Of a DNA stretch of 64,000 nucleotides, positions 9,966 through 18,368 are shown piece after piece. The stretch lies in NCBI RefSeq assembly GCF_004187715.1, contig NZ_QZWF01000008.1, positions 186,001-250,000 of the forward strand, written 5' to 3'. A program made the position numbers and the translations under genes. Under the pieces are notes generated by a model. The model did no database searches and had not been told where the DNA came from. It saw nothing but the letters and a program-made list of their open reading frames with translations. The DNA is from Streptomyces sp. F001. Lineage in GTDB: Bacteria > Actinomycetota > Actinomycetes > Streptomycetales > Streptomycetaceae. Within the stretch, counting starts at the first letter, position 1. Every line of letters starts with the position of its first letter.

Positions 9966-11147
9966 ATGTCCTTGAAGAGCTTGGCGTTGATCGACAACTG
10001 GCCGGTTTCTGCTGCTGCGGCGGGTGTCGTACGGGCGGATGGCGCGGTGCTGGGGCGGCACGGGGCGGTCGGGGAGCGGTTTGCGCTGGCCTCGGTCACC
10101 AAGCCGCTCGCGGCGTACGCCGTGCTCGTCGCGTACGAGGAGGGGGCGATCGAGCTCGACGAACCGGCCGGGCCGCCCGGCTCGACGGTCCGTCATCTGC
10201 TCGCGCACACCTCCGGGCTGGCCTTCGACGAGCACCGGGTGACGGCCGCGCCCGGGGAGCGGCGGCTTTACTCCAACGCCGGGTTCGAGCAGCTCGGGGA
10301 CCATGTCGCCAAGGCGACGGACATTCCGTTCGCCGAGTATGCGCGGCAGGCGGTGCTGGAGCCGTTGGGGATGGCGGCGACCTCGCTGGAGGGTTCCCCC
10401 GCGAAGGACGGCGTGTCGACGGTCGGGGATCTGCTGCGGTTTGCGGCCGAGGTGCAGGCGCCGCGGCTGCTGGACCCGCGTACGGTCGCTGAGGCGATGA
10501 CTGTGCAGTATCCGGGGACGAAGGGGGTCCTGCCGGGGTACGGGCATCAGAACCCCAACGATTGGGGGCTCGGCTTCGAGATCCGTGACGGCAAGTCCCC
10601 GCACTGGACGGGGTCTTCGTCCTCGCCGCGCACCTTCGGGCACTTCGGGCAGTCGGGGACGTTTTTGTGGATCGACCCGGAGGCGGGGGTGGCCTGCGTC
10701 GCGCTGACGGATCGGGCGTTCGGGGCCTGGCGGTGGAGGCGTGGCGGTGTCACGGATGCGGTGTTGGCGGAGTTGCGGGGTGAGGCCGGCTGCGGGCCGG
10801 GGGTGGGGTGCGCAGCCCGGCGCTTACGGGTGCCGCCCGCGCCCACCCGTGCCGCCCTGGGCGGCACGACTGCCCGCGGCATGACGGCGTGGTGCCGCCC
10901 GCGGACTGACGGCGTCGGCTACCCCATCTCCCAGATCAGCAGTTCCGCCTCCGTCGTCCCCACCCCCTCCACGTCCTTGGCGTCCGTGATGCGGGCCGCG
11001 TCGCCCGGGCCCAACGGCTCGGCGTTCAGGGTTACTTCGCCGTGGACCACGTGGACGTACACGTGCCGGCCGTCGGGGATCGCCGTCCGCTCCCCCGCCG
11101 TCAGGCGGCGGACGTGGAGTATTGCGCCCGCCTCCGGGACCGCGTAG
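9966..11147 (+). CDS. Serine hydrolase of the beta-lactamase / class C fold, with a suspect C-terminus
   Basis: The first 260 or so residues form a penicillin-binding-protein-type serine hydrolase: SVTK near residue 42 (Ser and Lys of SxxK), YSN as the second motif, LLAHTSG, and GHFGQSGTFLWIDPE as the KTG-equivalent region. The start is ATG 9966, 20 bases after the GNAT gene. After FGAW (about 10730) the reading changes to Arg/Cys/Pro-rich sequence and continues 229 bases into the convergent pirin gene, through a terminator hairpin. Such an overlap is unlikely; a small frameshift near 10730-10760 is probable, with the natural end close to VTDAVLAELRG. Confidence 0.75.
   Translation: MSLKSLALIDNWPVSAAAAGVVRADGAVLGRHGAVGERFALASVTKPLAAYAVLVAYEEGAIELDEPAGPPGSTVRHLLAHTSGLAFDEHRVTAAPGERRLYSNAGFEQLGDHVAKATDIPFAEYARQAVLEPLGMAATSLEGSPAKDGVSTVGDLLRFAAEVQAPRLLDPRTVAEAMTVQYPGTKGVLPGYGHQNPNDWGLGFEIRDGKSPHWTGSSSSPRTFGHFGQSGTFLWIDPEAGVACVALTDRAFGAWRWRRGGVTDAVLAELRGEAGCGPGVGCAARRLRVPPAPTRAALGGTTARGMTAWCRPRTDGVGYPISQISSSASVVPTPSTSLASVMRAASPGPNGSAFRVTSPWTTWTYTCRPSGIAVRSPAVRRRTWSIAPASGTA
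10848..10868. terminator. Hairpin between convergent genes
   Basis: CGTGCCGCC and GGCGGCACG form a 9-bp perfect stem with a 3-base loop, between the serine hydrolase and the pirin gene. Confidence 0.6.
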
Positions 11148-11569
11148 GGCGTGGCGTCGGCGATGCCGTGGACGATCTCGTAGGACGGGTCGCCGCCGGG
11201 GGTCAGCGGGGCCAGCCACATCTGGACGAAGGTCAGCGGGTGGCCGGCGTCGTTGCGTTCGACGTGGCGGACGCCGGACGCCGAGCTGAGCCGCTGGACG
11301 TCCCCGGCGCGCACGACCGTCTCGTGGCCCGCGGAGTCGCGGTGGGTCAGCTCGCCCTCGGCGACCCAGGTGACGATCTCGGTGTGGCTGTGCGGGTGCT
11401 CGTCGAAGCCGGCGCCGGGGGCGAGCCGCTCCTCGTTGCAGGCGATCAGCGCGCCGAAGCGGAGGTTGTCGGGGTCGTAGTGGGGGCCGAAGGAGAAGGC
11501 GTGCCGGGACACGATGCCGGTCTGCGGGTCGCCGCCGGGATAGCGCTCTTCGGCGCGCCGTACGTCCAT
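10919..11569 (-). CDS. Pirin family protein
   Basis: A bicupin of about 216 residues. The N-terminal cupin has HPHSHTEIVTWVAEGELTHRDS, with the His/Glu metal ligands of pirins, preceded by FSFGPHYDPDNLRFGAL, the pirin signature. The C-terminal cupin (VYVHVVHGEVTLN) lacks metal ligands, as usual. Family members act as quercetinase-like dioxygenases or redox-sensing binders; the activity here is unknown. ATG 11569 (MDVRRAEERYPGG) is used; GTG 11578 is a possible earlier start. Confidence 0.88.
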   Translation of the reverse strand: MDVRRAEERYPGGDPQTGIVSRHAFSFGPHYDPDNLRFGALIACNEERLAPGAGFDEHPHSHTEIVTWVAEGELTHRDSAGHETVVRAGDVQRLSSASGVRHVERNDAGHPLTFVQMWLAPLTPGGDPSYEIVHGIADATPYAVPEAGAILHVRRLTAGERTAIPDGRHVYVHVVHGEVTLNAEPLGPGDAARITDAKDVEGVGTTEAELLIWEMG

Positions 11570-11643
11570 CACGGACACCACCGTAGACCTCACCTGAGAC
11601 CCGGCGGAGCGCACTCGCGTACCGATAAGGCAGTCTTGTCCCC

Positions 11644-12849
11644 GTGCCCGAACCCGAAGCCCGTCACCCCGACGCCCCTGTACCCGGCGTGCATGCGCAC
11701 GCCGCGACCCTGAAGCGGCTGGAGATGTCCTCCGGAAGTCTCGCTGCCCAGGCCATCGCGCGGATGGACGAGACGCTGCCGTGGTACCGGGCCATGCCCC
11801 CGGAGAACCGTTCCTGGATCGGGCTGGTCGCGCAGGCCGGTATCGCCGCGTTCACCGAGTGGTTCCGGCACCCGGATGCCCCGCAGGCCATCTCCACCGA
11901 TGTCTTCGGGACCGCGCCACGCGAGCTGACCAGGGCCATCACGCTGCGGCAGACCGTCGAGATGGTGCGCACCACGATCGAGGTGATGGAGAGCGCGATC
12001 GACGAGGTCGCCGCTCCCGGCGACGAGCACGTCCTGCGTGAGGCGCTGCTGGTGTACGCGCGTGAGATCGCGTTCGCGACCGCGCAGGTGTACGCGCAGG
12101 CCGCCGAGGCGCGCGGTGCCTGGGACGCCCGGCTGGAGTCACTGGTCGTGAACGCGGTGCTGAGCGGCGAGGCCGACGAGGGCGCCGTGTCGCGGGCGGC
12201 CGCGCTGGGCTGGAACTCACCCGAGCATGTGTGCGTGGTGCTGGGAACCGCGCCCGACGGTGACTCCGAGCTGACGGTGGAGGCGATCCGGCGGGCGGCG
12301 CGGCACGCCAAGCTCCAGGTGCTGACGGGCGTGCTCGGGGACCGGCTGGTCGTGATCGCGGGCGGCAGTGACAATCCGCTCGCTGTCGCGAAGTCGCTCA
12401 TCGGGCCCTTCGCCGCAGGTCCCGTCGTCGCGGGGCCGATCGTGACCGATCTGCTGGCCGCGACCCGGTCCGCGCAGGCCGCCGCCGCGGGGCTCAAGGC
12501 GTGTTTGGCCTGGCAGGATGCGCCACGGCCGGTTCTGGCGGACGACCTGCTTCCGGAACGCGCGATCGCCGGTGACCCGAGCGCGCGCGAGCAGCTGGTG
12601 GAGGAGATCTACAGACCGCTGGAGGAAGCCGGTTCGGCGCTCCTGGAGACCCTCAGCGTCTATCTGGAGCAGGCGAGCAGCCTCGAAGGAGCGGCCCGGA
12701 TGCTGTTCGTGCATCCCAACACCGTGCGCTACCGGCTTCGACGTGTGACTGACGTCACCGGTTGGTCGCCATCCGATGTACGTTCCGCGTTCACGTTGCG
12801 CATCGCACTGATCCTGGGGCGTCTGGCGGATGGAGATCTCCAGCCCTAG
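11644..12849 (+). CDS. fasR: FasR, transcriptional activator of the fab operon
   Basis: A 401-residue regulator with a C-terminal PucR-type HTH (about residues 345-390): LETLSVYLEQASSLEGAARM, then LFVHPNTVRYRLRRV. The N-terminal 200 residues are the helical FasR sensor region and the centre is a GGDEF-like CdaR domain. It lies immediately upstream of fabD in the same direction, the position in which FasR activates fabDHPF in Streptomyces. No other gene of this type occurs in the window. The effector cannot be read from sequence. Confidence 0.92.
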   Translation: MPEPEARHPDAPVPGVHAHAATLKRLEMSSGSLAAQAIARMDETLPWYRAMPPENRSWIGLVAQAGIAAFTEWFRHPDAPQAISTDVFGTAPRELTRAITLRQTVEMVRTTIEVMESAIDEVAAPGDEHVLREALLVYAREIAFATAQVYAQAAEARGAWDARLESLVVNAVLSGEADEGAVSRAAALGWNSPEHVCVVLGTAPDGDSELTVEAIRRAARHAKLQVLTGVLGDRLVVIAGGSDNPLAVAKSLIGPFAAGPVVAGPIVTDLLAATRSAQAAAAGLKACLAWQDAPRPVLADDLLPERAIAGDPSAREQLVEEIYRPLEEAGSALLETLSVYLEQASSLEGAARMLFVHPNTVRYRLRRVTDVTGWSPSDVRSAFTLRIALILGRLADGDLQP

Positions 12850-12851
12850 CC

Positions 12852-12872
12852 TTTTGTCGGGGGCCCACAAAA
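12852..12872. promoter_or_regulatory. Inverted repeat upstream of fabD
   Basis: TTTTGT-N9-ACAAAA lies between fasR and fabD, about 67 bases before the fabD start. It may be the FasR site or part of a weak terminator. The AT-rich arms stand out in GC-rich DNA. Confidence 0.5.
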
Positions 12873-12938
12873 CCCCTTCGTGTTCTTCGTCCTTGTCCCC
12901 ACGGGCGGCCATGGCCGTCCCCAAGAGAGAGTGTGAGA

Positions 12939-13874
12939 GTGCTCGTACTCGTCGCTCCCGGCCAAGGCGCCCAGACGCCCGGCTTCCTGACTCCCTGGCT
13001 CGAACTGCCCGGTGCCGCCGACCGCGTCGCCGCCTGGTCGGACACCATCGGACTGGACCTCGCCCACTACGGCACGAAGGCCGACGCGGACGAGATCCGC
13101 GACACCGCCGTGGCGCAGCCGCTGCTCGTCGCCGCCGGAATTCTCTCGGCCACGGCACTGGGTGCCTACCCGTTCGCCGCCGATGCGGCGGTCACCCCGG
13201 GCGCGGTCGCCGGCCACAGCGTCGGTGAGATCACCGCCGCCGCGTTCGCGGGCGTCCTCGACGACACCGCCGCTCTGACGCTCGTACGCAAGCGGGGCCT
13301 GGCCATGGCCGACGCCGCCGCGATCACCGAGACCGGGATGTCGGCGCTGCTCGGCGGCGACCCCGAGGTGTCCGTCGCGCACCTGGAGAAGCTGGGCCTG
13401 ACCCCGGCGAACGTCAACGGCGCCGGGCAGATCGTGGCCGCGGGCACCCTGGAGCAGCTCGCCGCGCTGAACGAGGACAAGCCCGAGGGTGTCCGCAAGG
13501 TGGTCCCGCTGAAGGTGGCCGGCGCGTTCCACACCCACCACATGGCGCCCGCGGTCGACACGCTGGCCGAGGCCGCCAAGGCGCTCACGCCCGCCGACCC
13601 GAAGGTCACATACGTCTCGAACAAGGACGGCCGGACGGTCGCCTCCGGCGCCGAGGTCGTCGAGCGGCTGGTCGGCCAGGTCGCCAACCCGGTGCGCTGG
13701 GACCGGTGCATGGAGACCTTCCAGGAGCTCGGCGTCACCGCCCTGCTCGAGGTGTGCCCCGGTGGCACGCTGACCGGTCTCGCCAAGCGGGCCCTGCCCG
13801 GCGTCAAGACGCTGGCCCTGAAGACCCCCGACGACCTCGACGCGGCCCGCGAGCTCGTCGCAGAGCACGCCTGA
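12939..13874 (+). CDS. fabD: Malonyl-CoA:ACP transacylase
   Basis: A 311-residue enzyme that loads malonyl onto the acyl carrier protein for fatty-acid elongation. The active-site Ser is in GHSVGE (about residue 94) and the catalytic His in GAFHTHHM (about residue 198); VAPGQGAQ at the N-terminus forms the oxyanion region. GTG 12939 (MLVLVAPGQGAQ) is used; GTG 12933 two codons earlier is also possible. First gene of the fabD-fabH-acpP-fabF operon, 22 bases before fabH. Confidence 0.93.
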   Translation: MLVLVAPGQGAQTPGFLTPWLELPGAADRVAAWSDTIGLDLAHYGTKADADEIRDTAVAQPLLVAAGILSATALGAYPFAADAAVTPGAVAGHSVGEITAAAFAGVLDDTAALTLVRKRGLAMADAAAITETGMSALLGGDPEVSVAHLEKLGLTPANVNGAGQIVAAGTLEQLAALNEDKPEGVRKVVPLKVAGAFHTHHMAPAVDTLAEAAKALTPADPKVTYVSNKDGRTVASGAEVVERLVGQVANPVRWDRCMETFQELGVTALLEVCPGGTLTGLAKRALPGVKTLALKTPDDLDAARELVAEHA

Positions 13875-13896
13875 GCCCCTGAAGGAGCCCGACCGA

Positions 13897-14898
13897 ATGC
13901 CGAAGATCAAGCCCAGCAAGGGCGCCCCGTACGCGCGCATCCTCGGCGTGGGCGGGTACCGGCCCACCCGAGTCGTGCCGAACGAGGTGATCCTCGAGAA
14001 GATCGACTCCTCCGACGAGTGGATCCGTTCGCGCTCCGGCATCGAGACGCGGCACTGGGCGAACGCCGAGGAGACCGTCGCCGCGATGTCGGTCGAGGCG
14101 TCCGGCAAGGCGATCGCCGACGCCGGTGTCTCCGCCGAGCAGATCGGCGCCGTGATCGTCTCGACCGTCACCCACTTCAAGCAGACCCCGGCCGTGGCCA
14201 CCGAGATCGCCGACAAGCTCGGCACGGCCAAGGCCGCCGCGTTCGACATCTCGGCCGGCTGCGCGGGCTTCGGCTACGGCCTGACCCTCGCCAAGGGCAT
14301 GATCGTCGAGGGCTCCGCCGAGTACGTCCTCGTCATCGGCGTGGAGCGGCTGAGCGACCTGACCGACCTGGAGGACCGGGCGACGGCCTTCCTGTTCGGC
14401 GACGGTGCGGGCGCGGTCGTCGTGGGCCCGGCCACCGAGCCCGGGATCGGCCCGACCGTCTGGGGCTCGGAGGGCGACAAGTCCGAGACCATCAAGCAGA
14501 CCGTGCCCTGGACCGACTACCGCGAGGGCGAGGTCGAGCGGTTTCCTGCGATCACGCAGGAGGGCCAGGCGGTGTTCCGCTGGGCCGTGTTCGAGATGGC
14601 GAAGGTCGCCAAGGAGGCCCTGGAAGTCGCCGGACTTTCGCCGGACGAACTGGACGTCTTCATCCCGCACCAGGCCAACGAGCGGATCATCGACTCGATG
14701 GTGAAGACGCTGAAGCTGCCGGAGAGCGTCACGGTCGCCCGTGACGTGCGCACCACCGGCAACACCTCGGCCGCCTCGATTCCGCTCGCGATGGAGCGGC
14801 TCCTGGCGACCGGCGAGGCGAAGAGCGGCGACACCGCGCTCGTCATCGGATTCGGGGCGGGTCTCGCTTACGCCGCCACGGTCGTTACCCTCCCCTAG
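13897..14898 (+). CDS. fabH: 3-oxoacyl-ACP synthase III (KAS III)
   Basis: A 333-residue condensing enzyme that starts fatty-acid synthesis by joining an acyl-CoA primer to malonyl-ACP. The Cys-His-Asn triad is visible: Cys122 in ISAGCAGFGYG, His258 in IPHQANERI, Asn289 in TTGNTSAAS. The N-terminal RSGIETRHW is the CoA-binding segment. The ribosome site GAAGGAG precedes ATG 13897. In Streptomyces FabH takes branched and acetyl primers; the specificity here is inferred. Confidence 0.95.
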   Translation: MPKIKPSKGAPYARILGVGGYRPTRVVPNEVILEKIDSSDEWIRSRSGIETRHWANAEETVAAMSVEASGKAIADAGVSAEQIGAVIVSTVTHFKQTPAVATEIADKLGTAKAAAFDISAGCAGFGYGLTLAKGMIVEGSAEYVLVIGVERLSDLTDLEDRATAFLFGDGAGAVVVGPATEPGIGPTVWGSEGDKSETIKQTVPWTDYREGEVERFPAITQEGQAVFRWAVFEMAKVAKEALEVAGLSPDELDVFIPHQANERIIDSMVKTLKLPESVTVARDVRTTGNTSAASIPLAMERLLATGEAKSGDTALVIGFGAGLAYAATVVTLP

Positions 14899-15003
14899 GC
14901 ACTCCGTGCCGGATCGTGCTGATCCGGTGCGGGCACCGCAAGCACCTGCCGCTCACGCGGTGGGCGCCACACCCTCTGGAACATCTACGAAGGAGCGCCT
15001 GAC

Positions 15004-15252
15004 ATGGCCGCCACTCAGGAAGAGATCGTCGCCGGTCTCGCGGAGATCGTGAACGAGATCGCCGGCATCCCGGTTGAGGACGTCCAGCTGGACAAGTCCT
15101 TCACCGACGACCTGGACGTCGACTCGCTGTCCATGGTCGAGGTCGTCGTCGCCGCCGAAGAGCGCTTCGACGTCAAGATCCCGGACGACGACGTCAAGAA
15201 CCTCAAGACCGTGGGCGACGCGACCAACTACATCCTCAAGCACCAGGCCTGA
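15004..15252 (+). CDS. acpP: Acyl carrier protein
   Basis: An 82-residue acidic carrier with the phosphopantetheine site Ser41 in DVDSLSMVE. The four-helix pattern and IPDDDVKNLKTVGDATNYI are typical. GAAGGAG lies 8 bases upstream of the ATG. It sits between fabH and fabF, so it is the fatty-acid ACP rather than a polyketide one. Confidence 0.95.
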   Translation: MAATQEEIVAGLAEIVNEIAGIPVEDVQLDKSFTDDLDVDSLSMVEVVVAAEERFDVKIPDDDVKNLKTVGDATNYILKHQA

Positions 15253-15337
15253 GACACCCCTTAGGCCGGGAGCTGCCGGCCCCGCCACCCGGCGGTGGCG
15301 CCGCTGAATCCTCGTATCCGTTGGAGAAAGAATTCCC

Positions 15338-16609
15338 GTGAGCCCGACCAATCGCACTGTGGTCGTCACCGGTATCGGCGCAACCACACCGCTGGGTGGC
15401 GACGCAGCCTCTACTTGGGAGGGCCTGGTCGCCGGACGTTCCGGCGTCAAGGCCCTGGAGCAGGACTGGGCCGCCGACCAGGCGGTCCGTATCGCCGCGC
15501 CGGTCGCGGTGGAACCGACCGAGACCATCCCCCGGCCGCAGGCCCGCCGCCTGGACCGCTCGGCGCAGTTCGCGCTGATCGCCGCTCAGGAAGCCTGGGC
15601 CGACGCCGGTTTCACCGCAAAGGCCGGTGAGGACACGGCCGTCGACCCGGACCGGCTCGGTGCGGTCATCGCGTCCGGCATCGGCGGTGTCACGACCCTG
15701 CTCGACCAGTACGACGTGCTCAAGGAGAAGGGCGTCCGCCGCGTCTCCCCGCACACCGTCCCCATGCTGATGCCGAACAGCCCGTCCGCGAACGTGGGTC
15801 TGGCCGTGGGCGCCCGGGCGGGCGTGCACACGCCGGTCTCCGCGTGCGCGTCGGGCGCCGAGGCCATCGGCTACGCCATCGAGATGATCCGCTCCGGCCG
15901 CGCCGACATCGTCGTCGCGGGTGGCACGGAGGCGGCGATCCACCCGCTGCCCATCGCCGCCTTCGGCAACATGATGGCGATGTCCAAGAACAACGAGAAC
16001 CCGCAGGGCGCCTCGCGCCCGTACGACGTGGCCCGTGACGGCTTCGTCCTCGGTGAGGGCGCCGGCGTGGTCGTCCTGGAGTCCGCCGAGCACGCCGCGA
16101 AGCGCGGTGCGCGCGTCTACGCGGAGGCGGTCGGGCAGGGCATCTCCGCCGACAGTCACGACATCGTGCAGCCCGAGCCGGAGGGGCGCGGTATCGCGCA
16201 CGCCCTGCAGAACCTGCTCGACCGGACCGACCTCGACCCGGTCGAGATCATGCACGTCAACGCGCACGCGACGTCGACGCCGGCCGGTGACATCGCCGAG
16301 CTGAAGGCGCTGCGGAAGGTGTTCGGTGACGACGCCGACCACATCGCGGTGTCCGCGACGAAGTCGATGACCGGGCATCTGCTGGGTGGTGCGGGCGGGG
16401 TCGAGACCGTTGCGACCGTGCTCGCTCTGTACCACCGGGTTGCTCCGCCGACCATCAACGTGGAGAACATCGACCCGGAGGCCGAGGCCAACGCCGACGT
16501 GGTCCGCGGTGAGGCACGCAAGCTGCCCGTCGAGGGCCGTATCGCCGCGCTGAACGACTCGTTCGGGTTCGGCGGGCACAACGTGGTACTGGCGTTCCGG
16601 ACGGTCTGA
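15338..16609 (+). CDS. fabF: 3-oxoacyl-ACP synthase II (KAS II)
   Basis: A 423-residue elongating ketosynthase. The Cys-His-His triad is present: Cys170 in VSACASGAE, His310 in NAHATSTPAGD, His347 in SMTGHLLGGAG. The C-terminal glycine-rich loop NDSFGFGGHN is intact. The start is GTG, with GGAGAAAG upstream. It is the last gene of the fab operon and ends just before a 60-base palindrome. It is the housekeeping enzyme judging by the operon, not a secondary-metabolite KS. Confidence 0.94.
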   Translation: MSPTNRTVVVTGIGATTPLGGDAASTWEGLVAGRSGVKALEQDWAADQAVRIAAPVAVEPTETIPRPQARRLDRSAQFALIAAQEAWADAGFTAKAGEDTAVDPDRLGAVIASGIGGVTTLLDQYDVLKEKGVRRVSPHTVPMLMPNSPSANVGLAVGARAGVHTPVSACASGAEAIGYAIEMIRSGRADIVVAGGTEAAIHPLPIAAFGNMMAMSKNNENPQGASRPYDVARDGFVLGEGAGVVVLESAEHAAKRGARVYAEAVGQGISADSHDIVQPEPEGRGIAHALQNLLDRTDLDPVEIMHVNAHATSTPAGDIAELKALRKVFGDDADHIAVSATKSMTGHLLGGAGGVETVATVLALYHRVAPPTINVENIDPEAEANADVVRGEARKLPVEGRIAALNDSFGFGGHNVVLAFRTV

Positions 16610-16614
16610 CGGCC

Positions 16615-16674
16615 TGCCCCACACGTACGAAGGGCCCCCACCGGCCGGTGGGGGCCCTTCGTACGTGTGGGGCA
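16615..16674. terminator. Perfect 60-base palindrome after fabF
   Basis: Positions 16615-16644 are exactly reverse-complementary to 16645-16674, with no spacer; the arms start TGCCCCACACGTACGAAGGG. It lies 5 bases past the fabF stop and 5 bases before the stop of the convergent DUF3145 gene, so it should terminate both. A 30-bp uninterrupted arm is unusually long for a terminator. Confidence 0.9.
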
Positions 16675-16679
16675 GGGAA

Positions 16680-17174
16680 TCACACCACCTGATGCAGCCA
16701 GCGGACCGGCGCTCCCTCGCCTGCATACCGGAACGGCTCCAGCTCGTCGTCCCACGGCTTTCCGAGGAGCCTGGACAGCTCGGCCTCCAGATCCGTCTCC
16801 CCTCGCTGACTGCGGAGCAGCGCCGCGCGCAGGCGGTCCTCGGGGATCAGGATGTCGCCGTGGATGCCGGTGACGGCGTGGAAGATGCCGAGGTCGGGGG
16901 TGCAGCTGTAGCGCTCGCCCTCGGCGGTCGGGCAGGGCTCGGCGGTGACCTCGAAGCGGAGGAGATGCCAGCCCCGTAGCGCGGAGGCGAGTTTGGAGGC
17001 CGTGCCGGCCTCGCCCTGCCAGGAGAACTCCGAGCGCCAGGTGCCGGGCGCGGCGGGCTGCCGGATCCAGTCGAGGTTGACGCGTGTGCCGAGCACCCCG
17101 GCGACGGCCCACTCGACATGCGGGCACAGCGCGCGCGGCGCGGAGTGCACGTACAGAACTCCACGTGTCGTCAC
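16680..17174 (-). CDS. DUF3145 family protein
   Basis: A 164-residue protein of the actinobacterial DUF3145 family, usually found next to the fab cluster. It begins MTTRGVLYVHSAPRALCPHV and contains the conserved EFSWQGEAGTASKLASALRGW and the ending KPWDDELEPFRYAGEGAPV. It has no signal peptide or membrane segment. The function is unknown; conserved placement beside fabF suggests a link to lipid metabolism. Confidence 0.85.
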   Translation of the reverse strand: MTTRGVLYVHSAPRALCPHVEWAVAGVLGTRVNLDWIRQPAAPGTWRSEFSWQGEAGTASKLASALRGWHLLRFEVTAEPCPTAEGERYSCTPDLGIFHAVTGIHGDILIPEDRLRAALLRSQRGETDLEAELSRLLGKPWDDELEPFRYAGEGAPVRWLHQVV

Positions 17175-17459
17175 CGGGACCTCCGGGCAGAGCGGGCATG
17201 GTGCGTTCGGGCGGGGAGGTGGCTGTCAGCCACGTTGATGGCGAGGCTACCGTGCGGCGGCGCAAGGAGTGTGACGTACCGTCGGTCCAGGTGCCGGGAA
17301 ACTCCCGCCATTCACCCGGCAGGACGCTTGTACGGCCGTGCGCCGTTGCCCGCCGCGCGGCCGGGAACTCTTGCGCGTTGTTATGGAGGGAGACCGTCGC
17401 GCGGTCTTGAGGACGACCGTCGCACACCGGCGCACGAGGACCGAGGGGATCAGCAGCGT

Positions 17460-18353
17460 ATGCGGAAGACCGGAGAACGCTCGCGGGCCTGGCTTGCCGT
17501 GCTCACCGCGGCCCTCCTCTGTGTCACCGGATGCGATGCGGTGGGGGGCGACTCGTCGGGCCCGGCGGGTACCGGTGCGCAGCGGGCGAAGCCGAGTCCG
17601 ACGCCGGCCTGGGACCGCAGCCCCCGTTCGATCGCCGCGATCGGCGACTCGATCACCCGCGGTTTCGATGCCTGCGAGGTCCTGTCGGACTGTCCGGAGG
17701 CCTCCTGGGCGACCGGCAGCAGCCCCGACGTCGACAGTCTCGCCGTACGGCTGCTGGGGGGTGCGCGGGCCGCCACGCACAGCTGGAACTACGCCGTGAC
17801 GGGGGCGCGGATGGCGGACCTGCCCGGGCAGATGGCGCGGGCGGTGACCCGCGAGCCGGAGTTGGTGACGGTGATGGCCGGGGCGAACGACGCCTGTCGG
17901 GCCTCGACGGCGAAGATGACGCCGGTGGCCGACTTCCGCGCCGACTTCGAGGACGCGCTGCACACCCTGCGCGAGGCCCTGCCCAAGGCGCAGGTGTATG
18001 TGGCGAGCGTGCCGGACCTGAAGCGTCTGTGGTCCGAGGGGCGTACCAATCCGCTGGGCAAGCAGGTGTGGAAGCTGGGCATCTGCCCGTCGATGCTGGG
18101 CGACGCGGACGCGCTGGACGCGGCGGCGAACCAGCGGCGCGAGACGGTGCAGCAGCGGGTGGAGGACTACAACGGCGTGCTGGAGGAGGTGTGCGCGCAG
18201 GACGAGCGGTGCCGCTTCGACGGCGGCGCGGTGTACGAGTACCGCTTCGGCACGGCGCAGTTGAGCCACTGGGACTGGTTCCATCCGAGCAAGAACGGGC
18301 AGGCGCGGCTGGCGGAGATCGCGTACCGGAAGGTCACCGGTAAGGAGGCGTGA
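17460..18353 (+). CDS. SGNH/GDSL hydrolase lipoprotein
   Basis: A 297-residue exported hydrolase. The signal peptide ends in a lipobox, LLCVTGC, so it is probably a lipoprotein. Block I is AIGDSITRG with the nucleophile Ser64; block III is GANDACR; block V is DWFHPSKNG with Asp272 and His275. These are the four SGNH landmarks of extracellular esterases and lipases. ATG 17460 is chosen because it starts the signal peptide; the longer frame upstream overlaps the opposite-strand promoter region. Confidence 0.88.
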   Translation: MRKTGERSRAWLAVLTAALLCVTGCDAVGGDSSGPAGTGAQRAKPSPTPAWDRSPRSIAAIGDSITRGFDACEVLSDCPEASWATGSSPDVDSLAVRLLGGARAATHSWNYAVTGARMADLPGQMARAVTREPELVTVMAGANDACRASTAKMTPVADFRADFEDALHTLREALPKAQVYVASVPDLKRLWSEGRTNPLGKQVWKLGICPSMLGDADALDAAANQRRETVQQRVEDYNGVLEEVCAQDERCRFDGGAVYEYRFGTAQLSHWDWFHPSKNGQARLAEIAYRKVTGKEA

Positions 18354-18368
18354 CCTAGGGTTTCGCTC

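Noticed and set aside
12852..12872. TTTTGT dyad as a proven FasR site
   Set aside because: Position fits, but sequence alone cannot tell it from a weak terminator of fasR, so it is listed only as a candidate.
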